Of a stretch of DNA of 64,000 nucleotides, positions 32,117 through 43,800 are shown piece by piece. Within the stretch, counting starts at the first letter, position 1; every line of letters starts with the position of its first letter. Source of the DNA: Lophium mytilinum (Eukaryota; Ascomycota; Dothideomycetes; Mytilinidiales; Mytilinidiaceae); NCBI GenBank assembly GCA_010093605.1, contig MU004182.1, forward strand, positions 1,087,032-1,151,031. Reading direction: 5' to 3'. The translations under genes and the position numbers were made by a program. Under the pieces are notes generated by a model. It saw nothing but the letters and a program-made list of their open reading frames with translations, had not been told where the DNA came from and searched no databases.

Positions 32117-32687
32117 GATTGAGGTAGTATTGAGGACCGGAAGGTTGTGGAATTGCTGAGTACTGAGTGCTTAGCGATTGATCGGGAGGCAGCGGCAGAT
32201 GGCGGAGCGGCGAGACACAGCGGGCGCATGCGTGTCTCTGATCCAGGAGCGCGAAACGGTCTTCATCTTATCGTGTTTGGCTGCCTGGGCGGTTCCATCA
32301 GTGTTGCGCGTCCAGCGTGATGCGATGGGTGGGTGAAGGTGGAGGGGCAGCTTGGCAAATCGAAAGACTCACTGCTGGAGACCTCGGACCCTCTCCTCCA
32401 CAACAACACCAATTCCATCACGTTCCGTTAATCTAGACATCGCTTCAGTATCACGACCTCCTTGACTGTGTTTGTGATAACCTCATTATCTCTCATCCAC
32501 GGTAGAATAGCCCAGGAGTTCCAAGGCTGGCACGCTTCCGGAAGCATGTAGAACTACTGTAGAACTAAGCAACGTTCAAGATGGCCAATCCTGTTCAGTC
32601 ACACATCTCAAAGGGGGTAATCCATTTCGTTTATTAATGTCGTGGAAGCATTTGCTCTATGGAAGTGATCCGCTCCGTCTTATTACA
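32117..32687. other. Intergenic, AMSH-like promoter side
   Basis: 571 bases between tandem minus-strand genes, expected to carry the AMSH-like promoter and the 3' flank of the adenylate-forming enzyme gene. Nothing else is recognised. Confidence 0.45.
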
Positions 32688-34569
32688 TTACGCCTTCGCG
32701 TACATTGCCTCAATCTCTTGCTCATATAATCCGAGTGTCTGTCTTCGATCTACCGGGCCTTTGGGTAGCCTCACAAATGGCTTGTCATTTCCTGCGATCA
32801 ACACCAGTTCTTTTCTGAATCTCGTCTGCGCAAGTATGGTTTTGTTGACTTCCTCGACCGTCTTCCAAATATCCTCCAAGTTCCCCAATTCTTCACTATT
32901 CGTATTCTTGTTCTCCTCTTCAATGGCCCTTAGCTCAAGCAAGAGAAATGGGACCTTTCGTCCCTGGCCTCCTGCCACGGCAGCCTTGATCAAGGGATTC
33001 GCCGTCTTGAGCCGCTCCTCTGCACTGGCAACATACATCTTCACCTCGCCTGTCAGTACTATCAGATCATCGGTCCGTCCTCGATAACGCCATAGACCTT
33101 TCTCTGCCTTTACTGGATCAGGATGTGGACTGAAAAGGTCCTTGGTCCTGAAAGTGGTAATTCCCTTAAGCTCAGGAACCTTCCAAAAGTTCATAGTCAC
33201 ATGGGACTCCGGTGTCTTGACAGCAACGAGCTCGTACAAATCGTCATGTGCCGGCTCAAAAGTTGCCCCAGACGATGGATGAAAGCGGTAATACTCCCAG
33301 TCCCGCCAATCCAGTTTCCCATCCAGCTGGCGGCCGCCTGTCATGTGTATTATTGGATTCACCGGAACGGTACTCCACCAAGCACCTTCCGTGCTTCCTA
33401 TCATTGGTGCTACGATGCCTTTTTGTGCTAGCAAGTCGCCCGAAGGTTTCGAAAGCGGGGCGCCGGAGAAGATGACGTTACTTAATTTCAAAAGGTTGGC
33501 TTTGTATGAGGGGTTGGCGATAAGGTCTTCCAGCAAAGCGGGCGCGTACAGTCCACCATCAATATTGGCAAGGCGATGCATCTCATCTGCGAGAGCAGGG
33601 GTAGGAATCTTGGAGGCTGGCCCAACAACAGCCGTGAAGCCGGAGAAGACGGGCCCAGCGAGGGCACACAAAAGACCAGCAGACTAATGCGACTTTTAGT
33701 AAGACTAATTGGCGGAGCTGTGGAGCTGAACAGGATGTAGGGTCCTTACGTGGAATAGCGGGAGCATGACCCAAAATCTCTTTCCCTCTCCCATAAGCGC
33801 ATTTGTCGGTGTATATGAGGGAATACCGTCAACATCGGGAAGAAGACGGGTCGCATCCACTGTCGCATACATGTCGTTCGTCCATGTTACTAACTTTGGT
33901 AATCCTAGAAAACGATCAGAAGGGCTGGAGATCACGGGGTCTCGGTCTTACCCGAACTGCCGCTGGTATGGAAAATTGCTAGAGGGTCTTCTTTACCCTC
34001 CTCCCAGGTCTTGCGGTACTCGTACTCCAGTACTCCTTTGGTAGATATCAAATCTTCAAACTCGGGTACTACGAGGGTCTTCTCGCCTCCAACTTCCTTT
34101 TGGAGAGTCTCCACCGCCGAGAATAAGGCTTTCCCGCATATGAAGGTTTTGCATTTCGTCTCTCGCGCCATGTGAGTTTTGGCTTCCATGGACGTCAGAA
34201 GCGATGGTAGGAGTACCTTGCAGCACGTCAACACCGACAATCTTCGATAAAACTACTGCCATGACTTACCTTCCATCCAACTTTGGCCGCTGCCATCACA
34301 ATGATCGGATATCTAAGATCTCTAGGTCCAAGATACGCCACAGTGGGAAATTCACCGCTTGGTGCTTTGCCGATGGTTTCATGTAGCCACCACGCCGCAG
34401 CGTTGATGGCAGTGGCTAGCTGCGCGAATGAAAGATCGCGAAAGCCTTCGGACAGATCATCGTCGTTTAGCGGAATCGAAGCCCATGGTCTTTCAGGCGT
34501 CGACTTCACGATTGCGTCGATGACAGAGATGACGAGACGTCTCCCATAAGAAGTTCCGGCGTCATGCAT
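32688..34569 (-). CDS. Stand-alone adenylate-forming enzyme (NRPS-like A domain)
   Basis: Four exons, 34270-34569, 33952-34216, 33750-33904 and 32688-33683; 571 residues. ANL-superfamily signatures in order: FHTSGSSG phosphate loop near residue 186 (split by intron 2), PLFHSAGLL, IGSTEGAWWSTV, YRGRTDDLIVLTGEVK near 439, and LPKGPVDRR near 546 with the lysine of the second half-reaction. The sequence style (AYLGPRDLRYPIIV near residue 80) is that of A domains in fungal NRPS-like carboxylate reductases, not of fatty acyl-CoA ligases. The frame stops about 20 residues after the A10 lysine; no carrier, reductase or thioesterase domain follows. It should activate a carboxylic acid as an adenylate, substrate unknown. 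A truncated former multidomain gene is possible. Confidence 0.85.
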
Positions 34570-35388
34570 GGTAAAGTTGAGTGTCGGTGCGGACAGGGCG
34601 ACTGTTGATACAGAAAATACTTATTACACAGAGAGGGGTCAATTTATAGGCTCTTTGAAGTACGTACAAGCTTAGCCCTTCCGTTGCCATCTAGCTTGCT
34701 GATGTGAGAAACGCTAGGCCACTAATTATTAAAAGACTAAATGATATCTCTTTCTCACCTTCCCACACACTATTGGCCCCCGAAGTGGAGATGTTCTGGC
34801 AAATATCTAACATACCGCATCGCAGCCCTAAAGTTGAAAATCTTGCGATTGGCCTCCTGCGTTGTCATGACATGATGTGCAGATCAGGCACCACGGAACC
34901 TAAAAACTGTTGGAATTGGATCGCTCAAGTGGTACAATGGCTCGCCTTAAGTAAGATGACCTACGCTGTACGCCGTCCTTGCTATTTATGCGCTAGTTTA
35001 GCGCTAATGTAACGAACGAACATGCATTTTTTAGAATAGTGGGATCGGCTGTCAGCTTTTAGCGGTTAGCTTACTGGATGCTCGGTATCGATCGGATCGC
35101 ATATGTTGAACTCGGGATCCCGAACCCGAGTATTAGAGTGTCGACCGTCAGATTTGATATCTACATTCTCTTAACAGATTCGACACGGACAATAAACATC
35201 CCAAAAAACACAACTGGATTCGGACTTGCGGTTTCTCGTTCACGATGCCAATATTGATCAGTAAGTGCAAGAGGGTCAAAGGGGTGTATTGCTGATTTGA
35301 TATCTAGCCATCTATGGTTATTTCACTGAAGCCAGCACTGATAAGTGATTAGAACAAGTCATCTCAGCTAGGGTGAGTGCAGGCTCAG
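34570..35388. other. Intergenic with a 12-bp palindrome
   Basis: 819 bases between tandem minus-strand genes. TCGGGATCCCGA at 35112-35123 is a perfect palindrome nested in CTCGGG...CCCGAG (35111-35130). No coding frame is supported. Confidence 0.4.
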
Positions 35389-36453
35389 CTATCGGCCTAA
35401 CATTTCTGCGAGCTGCCGCACGTATGTGTGCTCGGGTGGCCATGCCCTGGACGCCAAGGCGAATACGTCTCTGATGACTTCCATTAGCAGCATGTAAAAA
35501 GGCCATATTTCAAGTTGTCGCTGGCGGGTCTGAGCGTCTTCGTTAGAATGTGGTACTGGCCGGTGCTTTCGTGGCTCGAGGAGAACTTCCCTACATTGCG
35601 GGCAGGTATGAGACATGTTCGAAACACTGCAAAGCCACTTCTGCATGCAAGATTTGCCAACGCAGTGTCCGCATGAAGAAAGCTTGAAGGCAGGATCTTC
35701 CTTCTCGGAGAAAGGCTGGAGACAGAAGCAGCAGTCAGTGATAGGAGATGGGTCGTCCTCGCTAGGTTTTGGGACTACCCATAGCTCACCCAACTTCTCG
35801 ACCTCGGGATCTGGTCCCACGTTTTCTAAGACCACATCACCGCCGTTAGCGGCACGTGCCGCTTGATCGATTTCGTTGAGCTGGGCCACAAGCAATTCCG
35901 CCGTAATATCGGATTGCTCAATGAGATGCGCCGTGTGCCTCCCAATGTCGAGCTTCCGGATGACATACGCAAGGGCCACTGCATCCTGCCCATCATTCGC
36001 GTACACGAACGCGAACTTAGTCAGCATGTCGAGCACGCGTGCATCCATCCAGAGGGTATGAAGCCCGAAGCGGCGAGTGTCGGCGCTTAGTATGCTGGAA
36101 TCGCTCATTGCCATGTCTGCTTTTGCCTGTTCGAGGGCATCCGCTACTTGGTACTGGACGGCAAGGAGGTGCAGTTGCTCGTTCGTTCGGAGCTCTGGCT
36201 TCGTTTCCTCAGCTTTCATTAGGAGGCGGTGATAGGACAGACCATTTTCCACGCAGTCCCACACTGCCTTGCGGAAGTTGTTGAAGTGTGGGCGGCCACT
36301 GCGGAGTGGGGAATTGGACCATTGGTATCGTGACGCACGAGTCCCAGTATGAGCTGGCATTGAATGCCGGCGAGTCAAGATGGGCCTCTGGTTGGACTCG
36401 CTGGGAAACTCCATGTGCGGTGGAGTTGGTGGTGGTTGATGGGGTGGTGACAT
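35389..36453 (-). CDS. RING-type protein, paralogue 1
   Basis: 354 residues from the ATG at 36453; the frame is open to 36501 only via TTG. The N-terminus carries RRHSMPAHTG. A helical middle region includes ELRTNEQLHLL, then comes ENVGPDPEVEKLGELW. The RING spans about residues 239-288: CCFC, SSCGHCVGKSC and SHTCPQCR. The fifth zinc-ligand position (three residues after the His) is glycine, a variant frequent in fungal RING-like proteins. The last 60 residues are helical. It is probably an E3 ubiquitin ligase, but the missing ligand leaves activity open. The neighbour at 37394-38521 shares every block listed, so the pair arose by tandem duplication. Confidence 0.8.
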   Translation of the reverse strand: MSPPHQPPPTPPHMEFPSESNQRPILTRRHSMPAHTGTRASRYQWSNSPLRSGRPHFNNFRKAVWDCVENGLSYHRLLMKAEETKPELRTNEQLHLLAVQYQVADALEQAKADMAMSDSSILSADTRRFGLHTLWMDARVLDMLTKFAFVYANDGQDAVALAYVIRKLDIGRHTAHLIEQSDITAELLVAQLNEIDQAARAANGGDVVLENVGPDPEVEKLGELWVVPKPSEDDPSPITDCCFCLQPFSEKEDPAFKLSSCGHCVGKSCMQKWLCSVSNMSHTCPQCREVLLEPRKHRPVPHSNEDAQTRQRQLEIWPFYMLLMEVIRDVFALASRAWPPEHTYVRQLAEMLGR

Positions 36454-37393
36454 TTTGAGTGTGCTTGGTTCGAAGTGTCTATGGGGTGGATAGACCTTCA
36501 AACCTTAGATGAAGTCCCTCATAGGTGAAAGTGCGATATTTAACCACGTGAACTTAGGTGGTATAGTAACATTGTGTAAGTATAGTGAATCTTCCCGTCA
36601 CGTTGTATAGACAAAACCAAGTCTAATTACTACACATGACGTGAATAGGTACAACTTAACCAGTTGACCAATACTAAAAGCACTAGAAGGTGTCTAGAGG
36701 AAGCCAAAAGTAGCTGATTCTTGTGTTTCTCGGGGGGTTCCAGTCCTAAGCCACAATTCTGGGCATACGGACTCAGCTCAACTTGCCCACTCAACACTAC
36801 TGTGGGGGCAGCCTGGCTGCTGAACAGGCAGTTTGTCAAGAGGCAGTCTAATTTACACTGCTTGAAGCTTGACATCGCCCTTAAGTCTTCGAAACCCTGC
36901 GGGGGACCCCAAGCAGCGGCGTACCAGTACGCCTAGACTTGTGGCCGGTCACTGTAATGATACTGAAAGGCAGCTGGCGCCTGCTTCAAGGTCACAAGTT
37001 ACCTATCAGGCTATCTGTTTCGGGCTCTGTTTGATATATGCAAAAACCGGCAAGAGTAAGCAGAGCGCTATTTCTTATTAAAGAGTGCTTTTTGATGCAA
37101 GCAGGAGGGATTCCCATGCTATCAGGTCTGTATCACTTTAAATTTCAGGGTGAATCATTTTTATGGGAGCAGTTTTGAATTTTAATCTTGGCTGATAGTC
37201 TATAGTAAAAATGTAGCTATGAGAGGAGAAAGAGGCTTCTTACCAAGGAGAAAGGGAGTGCAAGCGTGGCTGCTCTGCAATCGTATTGATGAAGCCACTC
37301 ACAGTGTATCATTCTCGGAATATCGAGATATTGACTACGACTACGTACACCTCCGGGAGCGCTACTCCAACTTGAAGTGCTTAAGCACGAGTC
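36454..37393. other. Intergenic between the RING paralogues; possible old repeat
   Basis: 940 bases. The first 100 bases upstream of 36453 hold the paralogue 1 promoter, with CACGTG at 36545-36550. From about 36690 to 37200 both strands contain short open frames with no gene character, and local base composition swings between GC-rich (36720-36960) and AT-rich (37060-37210). It may be the remains of a mobile element, but no terminal repeats or transposase motif can be seen. Confidence 0.3.
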
Positions 37394-38521
37394 CTAGTCC
37401 CAGATCCAGGCGTCTCTAATGTCTTCCATCTTGCTGATGAGGTCAGTGTACGGCCACATGTTGTGGATGGTTGCATTCAGCTGATTGATTAAGTTCTGGA
37501 ACTCTCCGAAACGGAACTCAAGTGTGCGGTGCCGCTCGCGTACCTGTACCATCTCCCTCGTTTCTGGCTTTGGACGATGCTCTCTTGGTGGGAGTAGAGG
37601 TTTCCGGCACTGCATGCAGGTGTGGCTCATCTTCGACGTTGAAGAAATCCAATCCTGCGCGCAGTTTCGGCCCACGATATGTTTGCACCTGCTCAGTTGA
37701 AAGCTAGGATCACCCTCGTGGTAAACTTCGAGGCAGACACAACAACGCATTTCTGGGGCCCTGTCGTCGCTTTTCTCGTCGCGGACCAGACCAGTATCCT
37801 CGCCCTGCGGACGGATCCATAAGGTTCCCAGCTCATTCACGTCTGGATCGGGACCTACGTTCTCGAGCTCAACGTCCTGAAGCTCTCCCGAGCCCGTCAG
37901 GTCGTGGACGATGCTAATCAGTTCCTGATTCTCGTCTGCTATGTCCGCCATCTGGTGGCTGATCTCTTCCAGCATAAGCTCTATAAGAGCACGAATATCT
38001 AATTTATCGAAGATGTGCGCGAGCGCATCCTTGTCCTCTCCGATATTTGAGTAAACCTCTGCGAACGTAGCCAGCAAGCCGAACTTCGAGTGGAGCGTTA
38101 GCAGGCGGTTCAATCCAAGTGGATTTCTTGGATTGATCTTGCTAGCAATGAGTATCCCTAGAAGGGTTTCTATGTGCTGCTCTGCTTCCTCTTGAACCCT
38201 AAGGATTCGTAGGTGCTCGTGGGTGCGGAGCTGGGGAAGGGTATTCTCTGCCGCCATTAGCAAGCTGTGGTATGAACGGCCTTTCCCCCTCAGGTTCCAC
38301 GCGAGAGAGAGGAACTCATTGAGAAGTGGCGATTCGTCTCGTAGAGCGCAATAGGACCATTCGTATCGCTCTTCGCGAGATCCTGTATGAGCTGGCATCG
38401 AATGCCGGCGAGTCAAGACAGGTCTCCGGTTGGACTCGCCAGCGGAGTTTGTGCTGAAGTCTTGTAGAGGAGGCAACGCATTCTGTGCGAGGCTTTCCGT
38501 GTTCTGATCAGAGTGCGGCAT
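37394..38521 (-). CDS. RING-type protein, paralogue 2
   Basis: 375 residues, ATG at 38521, no intron. It shares with paralogue 1 the blocks RRHSMPAHTG, QLRTHEHLRIL, ELENVGPDPDVNELGTLW and SHTCMQCRKPLLPPREHRP at the same order and spacing. The RING spans about residues 260-308: CCVC, LSRCKHIVGRNC and HTCMQC; here too the ligand after the His is glycine. The C-terminus differs (QLNATIHNMWPYTDLI). The central helical part has diverged more than the N-terminal motif and RING, as expected for an old tandem pair under constraint at both ends. Function likely ubiquitin transfer or protein binding; substrate unknown. Confidence 0.8.
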   Translation of the reverse strand: MPHSDQNTESLAQNALPPLQDFSTNSAGESNRRPVLTRRHSMPAHTGSREERYEWSYCALRDESPLLNEFLSLAWNLRGKGRSYHSLLMAAENTLPQLRTHEHLRILRVQEEAEQHIETLLGILIASKINPRNPLGLNRLLTLHSKFGLLATFAEVYSNIGEDKDALAHIFDKLDIRALIELMLEEISHQMADIADENQELISIVHDLTGSGELQDVELENVGPDPDVNELGTLWIRPQGEDTGLVRDEKSDDRAPEMRCCVCLEVYHEGDPSFQLSRCKHIVGRNCAQDWISSTSKMSHTCMQCRKPLLPPREHRPKPETREMVQVRERHRTLEFRFGEFQNLINQLNATIHNMWPYTDLISKMEDIRDAWIWD

Positions 38522-38934
38522 CTTGAGGGTGTGCTGGTGGGTATGCTTGTTCCAACCACCAGGTGGAGGGTTATATGTAACGACAGAAGTCTAGTTGTAC
38601 TTGACATTGTATATACTATAACGTGAATTCACATCCGACATTGTTTAGAGAGAGTAGTGAATGTTTAGAACGTGAGAATGCTACATGGAATAAGTGAGTT
38701 TGCTACAGTCTTCGCTTCTACATCGCAATCTTTACCCATACTTTACCTTACTGCGGCGTTCGAGGGCGTTGCAATTCAACGGATTCATCCCTAAGGCAAA
38801 CGTTCTGACTATATACACTCGTTAAGATACCCCGTATGCTAGGCAACGCGTTAGTATATCTATCGCAGATCTACCCAAAGCGCTTCGCAAAGCCCCGCCA
38901 TCGTCCCCAGACTCCAAGCATGCAAACCCAAGCT
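38522..38934. other. Intergenic, RING paralogue 2 promoter side
   Basis: 413 bases between tandem minus-strand genes. No coding frame supported. Confidence 0.45.
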
Positions 38935-39656
38935 CTACATCCTCGAGGTCGACTCCAAACACGCTTTCCCATGCTCACATGTATAAAATACCTTTCCCGC
39001 GCTTCCCCCAACCTCGTCTCCCCCCTCTTCCGCCGTCGCGCCCCGTATAACACCAGTAACCACGCCCATCCGCCGCCCTAAATGCACGACCTCGCTCTCA
39101 ACCACAACCTTCATACCCTTAGCCGCCGGACGTAAGTATGTGCAGTTCAGCGTCCGCGATACGTGGCCGCTGTCCCAAAATCCTTCTTTCGCGCAGACCG
39201 ATATTGTGACGGAGGTGCAGATGTCGAAGATGAGAGCAACGGCTCCGCCGTGAAGGCTACCGGACATGTTGCACAGCGTAGAAGGAACTGTAAGAAGGAA
39301 TTTTGATCGGGCAAGATGGGGGTGGGCGGGGGTAGGGGTGAAGGTGGCTTCTAGGAGCGAGAGGTGCTGGGGGAGGGAGGCATCGTGTCCCTAGGGGTGT
39401 GTTAGCTAGGGCCAGACATCTTTGAAGATTTGGTAAAAACGTTGGAAGAGCAGTTGAAGATGAACAAGAACGTGATTGGCAATTGAATTGTGGTTAAATG
39501 AGCATTCAATAGAAAATTGGATGCGCATACATCGTAGCCTTCGACGCTTGCGAGCTCGAAGAAGCGGTTCGCACGATCGAAGGGTGTGTCACTCAGATTG
39601 ACAGAGCTGCCACGGCTGCCACCGCGGCCGGCGCTTCTATCTACGCGCTTGCTCAT
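38935..39656 (-). CDS. Hotdog-fold thioesterase (PaaI/4HBT type)
   Basis: Two exons, 39531-39656 and 38935-39390; 193 residues. The intron starts GTATGC, has the branch point GCTAAC and ends CCCTAG. The catalytic region NMSGSLHGGAVALIFD carries the HGG motif with its preceding Asn/Ser typical of PaaI-like acyl-CoA thioesterases, followed by VSRTLNCTYLRPAAKGMKV, the usual beta-strand signature of hotdog folds (family pattern of T-x-L-x-V-x-Y-L-x-P-A). The enzyme should hydrolyse acyl- or aryl-CoA thioesters; substrate not predictable. No clear targeting signal, though the Arg/Ser-rich N-terminus could be mitochondrial. Confidence 0.83.
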
Positions 39657-40802
39657 AGCGTAGGTTTACGGATTGCTGTGCAGTTGAGGAGATTGCGGGG
39701 TGAAGCGTGAGGACATGGAGATGCAGCGATGAGAGTGGGATGGCGAAGGCAGAACTTCAACTTATCATGGCTTGTATGGGATTGTGATTCCCGGTATGTA
39801 CAAAATATGGAAAATGGTATCTACATTGCGATTGATGGATGGGTGTCATCGCATAATGTAGCCGGCATGGCATTGAAGCGTGAAAGAACCTCGGCTTCGA
39901 CAAAGCTTGCCTGACTAAGCTAGAATTCCTCCTCTCGAGCAAGCTCTCCTCCCCCTGCCTCCTCTCTCCCTCTCTTTCACATCTTGCGCCATGTCATACA
40001 ATAATCAACCGTTCGAACGAAGCACGGAATAGAATATCATAGATTTCGCTTGGATGGTTCCTTCGCAAGATAAGTTAGAAGAATTGTCATTTCACTTCTT
40101 GTGCGTCTATTTGTCTAGTTATCTCAAAGGCGCCCTGACTCGCCGACTCCCCTTTCTTCGCGAACGGAATAGCCTTCCTCAAGACTAACGCTGTGTGAGA
40201 GAACTAGAAGATGTGGTTCCCGACAAAACCGCCCAGATTTCCACGGGCGAGAACTCTACCTACAGTGTCTTTCATCCCCCCTCTCATATACTCGCATTCA
40301 AGCCATCATGCAAGGTGCTCGTTACTCCTCGTCACACCTATCACTCCTCATACGTCCAGCGAGTCGTTTCTATAGTCTGGATCTCTTGGCAGGAAACTGC
40401 TCAGCTGCGGCTGAGAGTGATAGATCAGATAATGCCATGCGACAAGAAGACTTCTTGGCTTGCATTTTGCCAAGGTGAGTTTCCTGCCCGTGAGCGGTCT
40501 TGCCAAGAGACAATGGAGTTGGGCCAAGGTAAAGGCTACCTGCAGACAGAGTTTCCTAAGGCCTTCATTGGAACTCCCACTTCAGCTTTCTCAATTTATC
40601 CGAGCATGTGCATTACATCTTCAGTCCAGGGTGCGCCAGACATGGGCCTAGACTAGAATGGACCACTGCTATCATTTCAAAACTGCCAGTTCGCCGCGCT
40701 GGATCTCAGCCGTGCAAGGCTCTTCAACTCAACACATAATTGCTTCACTTCAATCTAACATAAAACACCACATATTGTTAGTCAGTTGTTGCCTCTGCCA
40801 TC
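39657..40802. promoter_or_regulatory. Divergent intergenic region upstream of the Tc-toxin-A-like gene
   Basis: 1.15 kb between the thioesterase (minus) and the TcA-like gene (plus), so both promoters lie here. Inverted repeats: GGCAGGAAACT at 40388-40398 pairs with AGTTTCCTGCC at 40478-40488, and TCTCTTGGCA at 40382-40391 pairs with TGCCAAGAGA at 40501-40510. A plus-strand frame at 40195-40656 overlaps this structure but lacks coding character. Confidence 0.45.
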
Positions 40803-43800
40803 ATGAACCCTCTTCCACTCACTCCGTTACCAATTCGGTTCAAGTTTCCTAAGTTGAACTCGGACCTAGTCACGCGATTGAAATTTCGTCCCATCTTCAA
40901 GCAACTGGGCGACTATGGTTCATCCTTCTTCGTGTCTGGTAAACTGAAGAACTCTACCAATGACTATTACCTCGAAGACCTCAATGTCAAACTTCTTCTC
41001 CAAACAGCCGGAGGCGAGCTGGAACTTGGCAATGCTCGGTCCGAACAGAACGGAGACTTTCTCGTTCAATGGAACGACACTGCGGATGTTGAAGTTCGCC
41101 TCCAGCAGCTCGTTTCTGGAGAAGCCAAGTACACCGCGAGAGTGTATGATGAAGCTGGAACCATCTTGCTCGTTACACTCTCGAACCTAACCTCGAGCGA
41201 CACTTTTCTTGAAATCTCTGTCACGCTTCCCGAGGTCGAACTCAATCAGAATGACTGGTCTGACTTTGCCAATCGCTTCAGGTCGCAAAACTTACAGTCT
41301 GTCAAGGACGTGGCTGATCAGCTTGCTCTCGCTCCATCATCCACTTCGATCGTGCAAGATTGGTCCGTTGCCAAACGTCAAACGGCGATCTCTCACCTCG
41401 AAAAGGCTTTTTTGGATCCAGAAAACATTCTGAACTCGGTTGCTCCGCTCTCATCCTGGCAAACGTTGAGTACAGAAGCAGGATTTGAAGCATATAGGGG
41501 CAAATTGGGAGATGTCAACCTCGGAAATCCAAAGGTTCTGGCTGCTCTCGAGCTTCTCAAAGAAACCCTTACCACTTTTGGTACTGGACTCGGCACTGTT
41601 GGGTGGGATATCGACACAAGCAAGCTCAGAGAAAACCTTTCGGTTGCGCTTACAGCCAACGCTGGAAGGTACACCTTGCAACCTGCAGGTCATCTCGGAG
41701 AACCTTTGCCAAATTGGCGACTACTCCAGGATCGAAGCATCCCATATCGGAATTATCTAAGAGACCTCTGGCTCAACACCGTATCCAGACTCGGGCCGTT
41801 GCCTCGAACTGCCTTGGAGATAACCCCCATGATGGGTATGGATCAGGTGCGATGTTTTCCTAATGTTTGTCGAATTCATTCGTCTGACCACTTATCCTAG
41901 GCCAAACTCCAGCTTCGAAACAGATTCCATCAGGACTTTTTCAAAAGCGACATTGACGAAAAACCCATCAATGACATTCTTGTTGGAATTTTGGGGGAAA
42001 TAATGCAGGCTCCGAGGGATGGGAATTTCGGATTCGGCATACACCCCATGGGATGGCCTCGCCGAGATGCCTCGATGACCACTCGCCAGTACCTTGACGC
42101 TCTTGCAGCTAGAGCGGTCGTGGATGTTGAGGAGCTCTCGCGCCGTTACTTCGTCGATTTCACCCGGTCTGATTCGGTCATTTCCACCCCAGTTGCTGTC
42201 AACATTGCAACTCTTCTGAAGTTCTTCCAGGATGCGTTTGAACAAAAGCCCGATCCCGTGCACACGATTCCAGACGCTCTTCGGCAGCCATTCGTCGATT
42301 TCAGAATGCAACATAAAGCTCCCTTCTTCCTCTACTTTGATGAATGGGAAGCTCAACAGGAACCAGTTTCCCTGGAGAACTTTTTCCAAATTCGAAACAT
42401 TTTCCACATGGAAAATGCTGACGTCACTCTCGCCTCCTTTCGCAGTCCTAGCTTGAACTCTGCCGATGTCACGGCCCAAGATCGCAATACTTTTACTGAA
42501 GCAACGGAGATTCAGATCCAGCTCTCACTCGGATATGCTCAAATTGATCGAGCAGAGTGGAAGTCAGCCCAAGTCACATTTGAAGCTCTCCAGGATCGTA
42601 CGCTGGGATTTGTTTGGAGCCTGAGTAGGTCTGAGCCTAATTCATCAAATTATCTCGACTGGAGTCTCCGACAGAAGACAGCGTTGTATTCAAACTCAGA
42701 CTTGACCCGTTTTGAGCAGCAATGGGTAATACCAGTGTTCCAGGCCACAGCTGCAAATGGAAATTCCTATCCACTGAAGTACTGGATCAACGAAAACAAG
42801 CCCAAGTTGCTATTTAGCGTGAGATACCTGCTGTACGGCATACTGCCAGTCTACAAGGCGCTTATTGCGCAATCCCTCGGAGACCATGCCATGGCCTGTA
42901 GTTGTATGATGCCACTCACTGATATCATTGTACGAATGGGAAGCCTGGGCCTGAAAACAGGATGGGAGGAGGACTTTGCCTGGACAACCACGGGATACAA
43001 TGGCAATCTGATCATTCGCCCACATCGCGGTGGTGAGATCCCGTATACAACAACGAAAAGCATGGAGGATCGATGGGTTGATATGGATGACAGTGACAGC
43101 GTCCTCGGGAATCGACCGTCTTTCCACCAGATTGAGCAAAGCTACGCCAAGCTTGTCATGGGCGACATCTTGCTGGAATGGGCCGACAGTATCTTTCAGA
43201 TGAACGAGAATTCTAGCATACAAAGAGCCCGTGAGCTCTACAAGGCGGTTTTAATGCTTTACGACATTCCGCTGAATCTGGAGCCATCCTGGACCAGCAA
43301 GCACACCCAGTACGACAAAGGATTCCGCAATCCGCGTGTCAAGTCGCAAATCGCCCGAGCAAGATTGGGGTTCGAGCAGATTGAAGCTGGGCTCAATTTC
43401 TTTGGCTTTGAGGAATCAACCGTTCCATCTCTGCGGTATACTGTCCTGAAGCAAGCAGCAGATGCGTTCATCGAAGCGGCAAAGGGAGTTGAAACGGACA
43501 TGATAAATAGCATCTCGCAGCTAGATTCACTGACCGTAGAAGGCATGAAGACATCGGCCGCTCTCGAACGGGCACGAATGCAAACGGGTATCGCAGCCGA
43601 GCAAGTTGAACTCGCTCAATTCCAAGTCAGTCAAATGGACCAACTTGTGGTCAATGTCAACGCTCAGATCGCAGCCAGGAAGAAGGAGATCGAAGACCAC
43701 GATTCTTTTGGGGGTCAAGTCGGCGACTTCTTCAAAGGTTTCGTTGGAGCTCTGGGAAAAATGGGTAGTTCGGCTTTGGGCGGAGCAGGAGGCGCGGTAA

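Noticed and set aside
36721-37081. Short plus-strand frames between the RING paralogues
   Set aside because: No domain, no splice continuity and no match between them; kept only as a possible relic interval.
40195-40656. 153-codon plus-strand frame upstream of the TcA-like gene
   Set aside because: Overlaps inverted repeats, mixed composition, no domain and no link in phase to the downstream gene.
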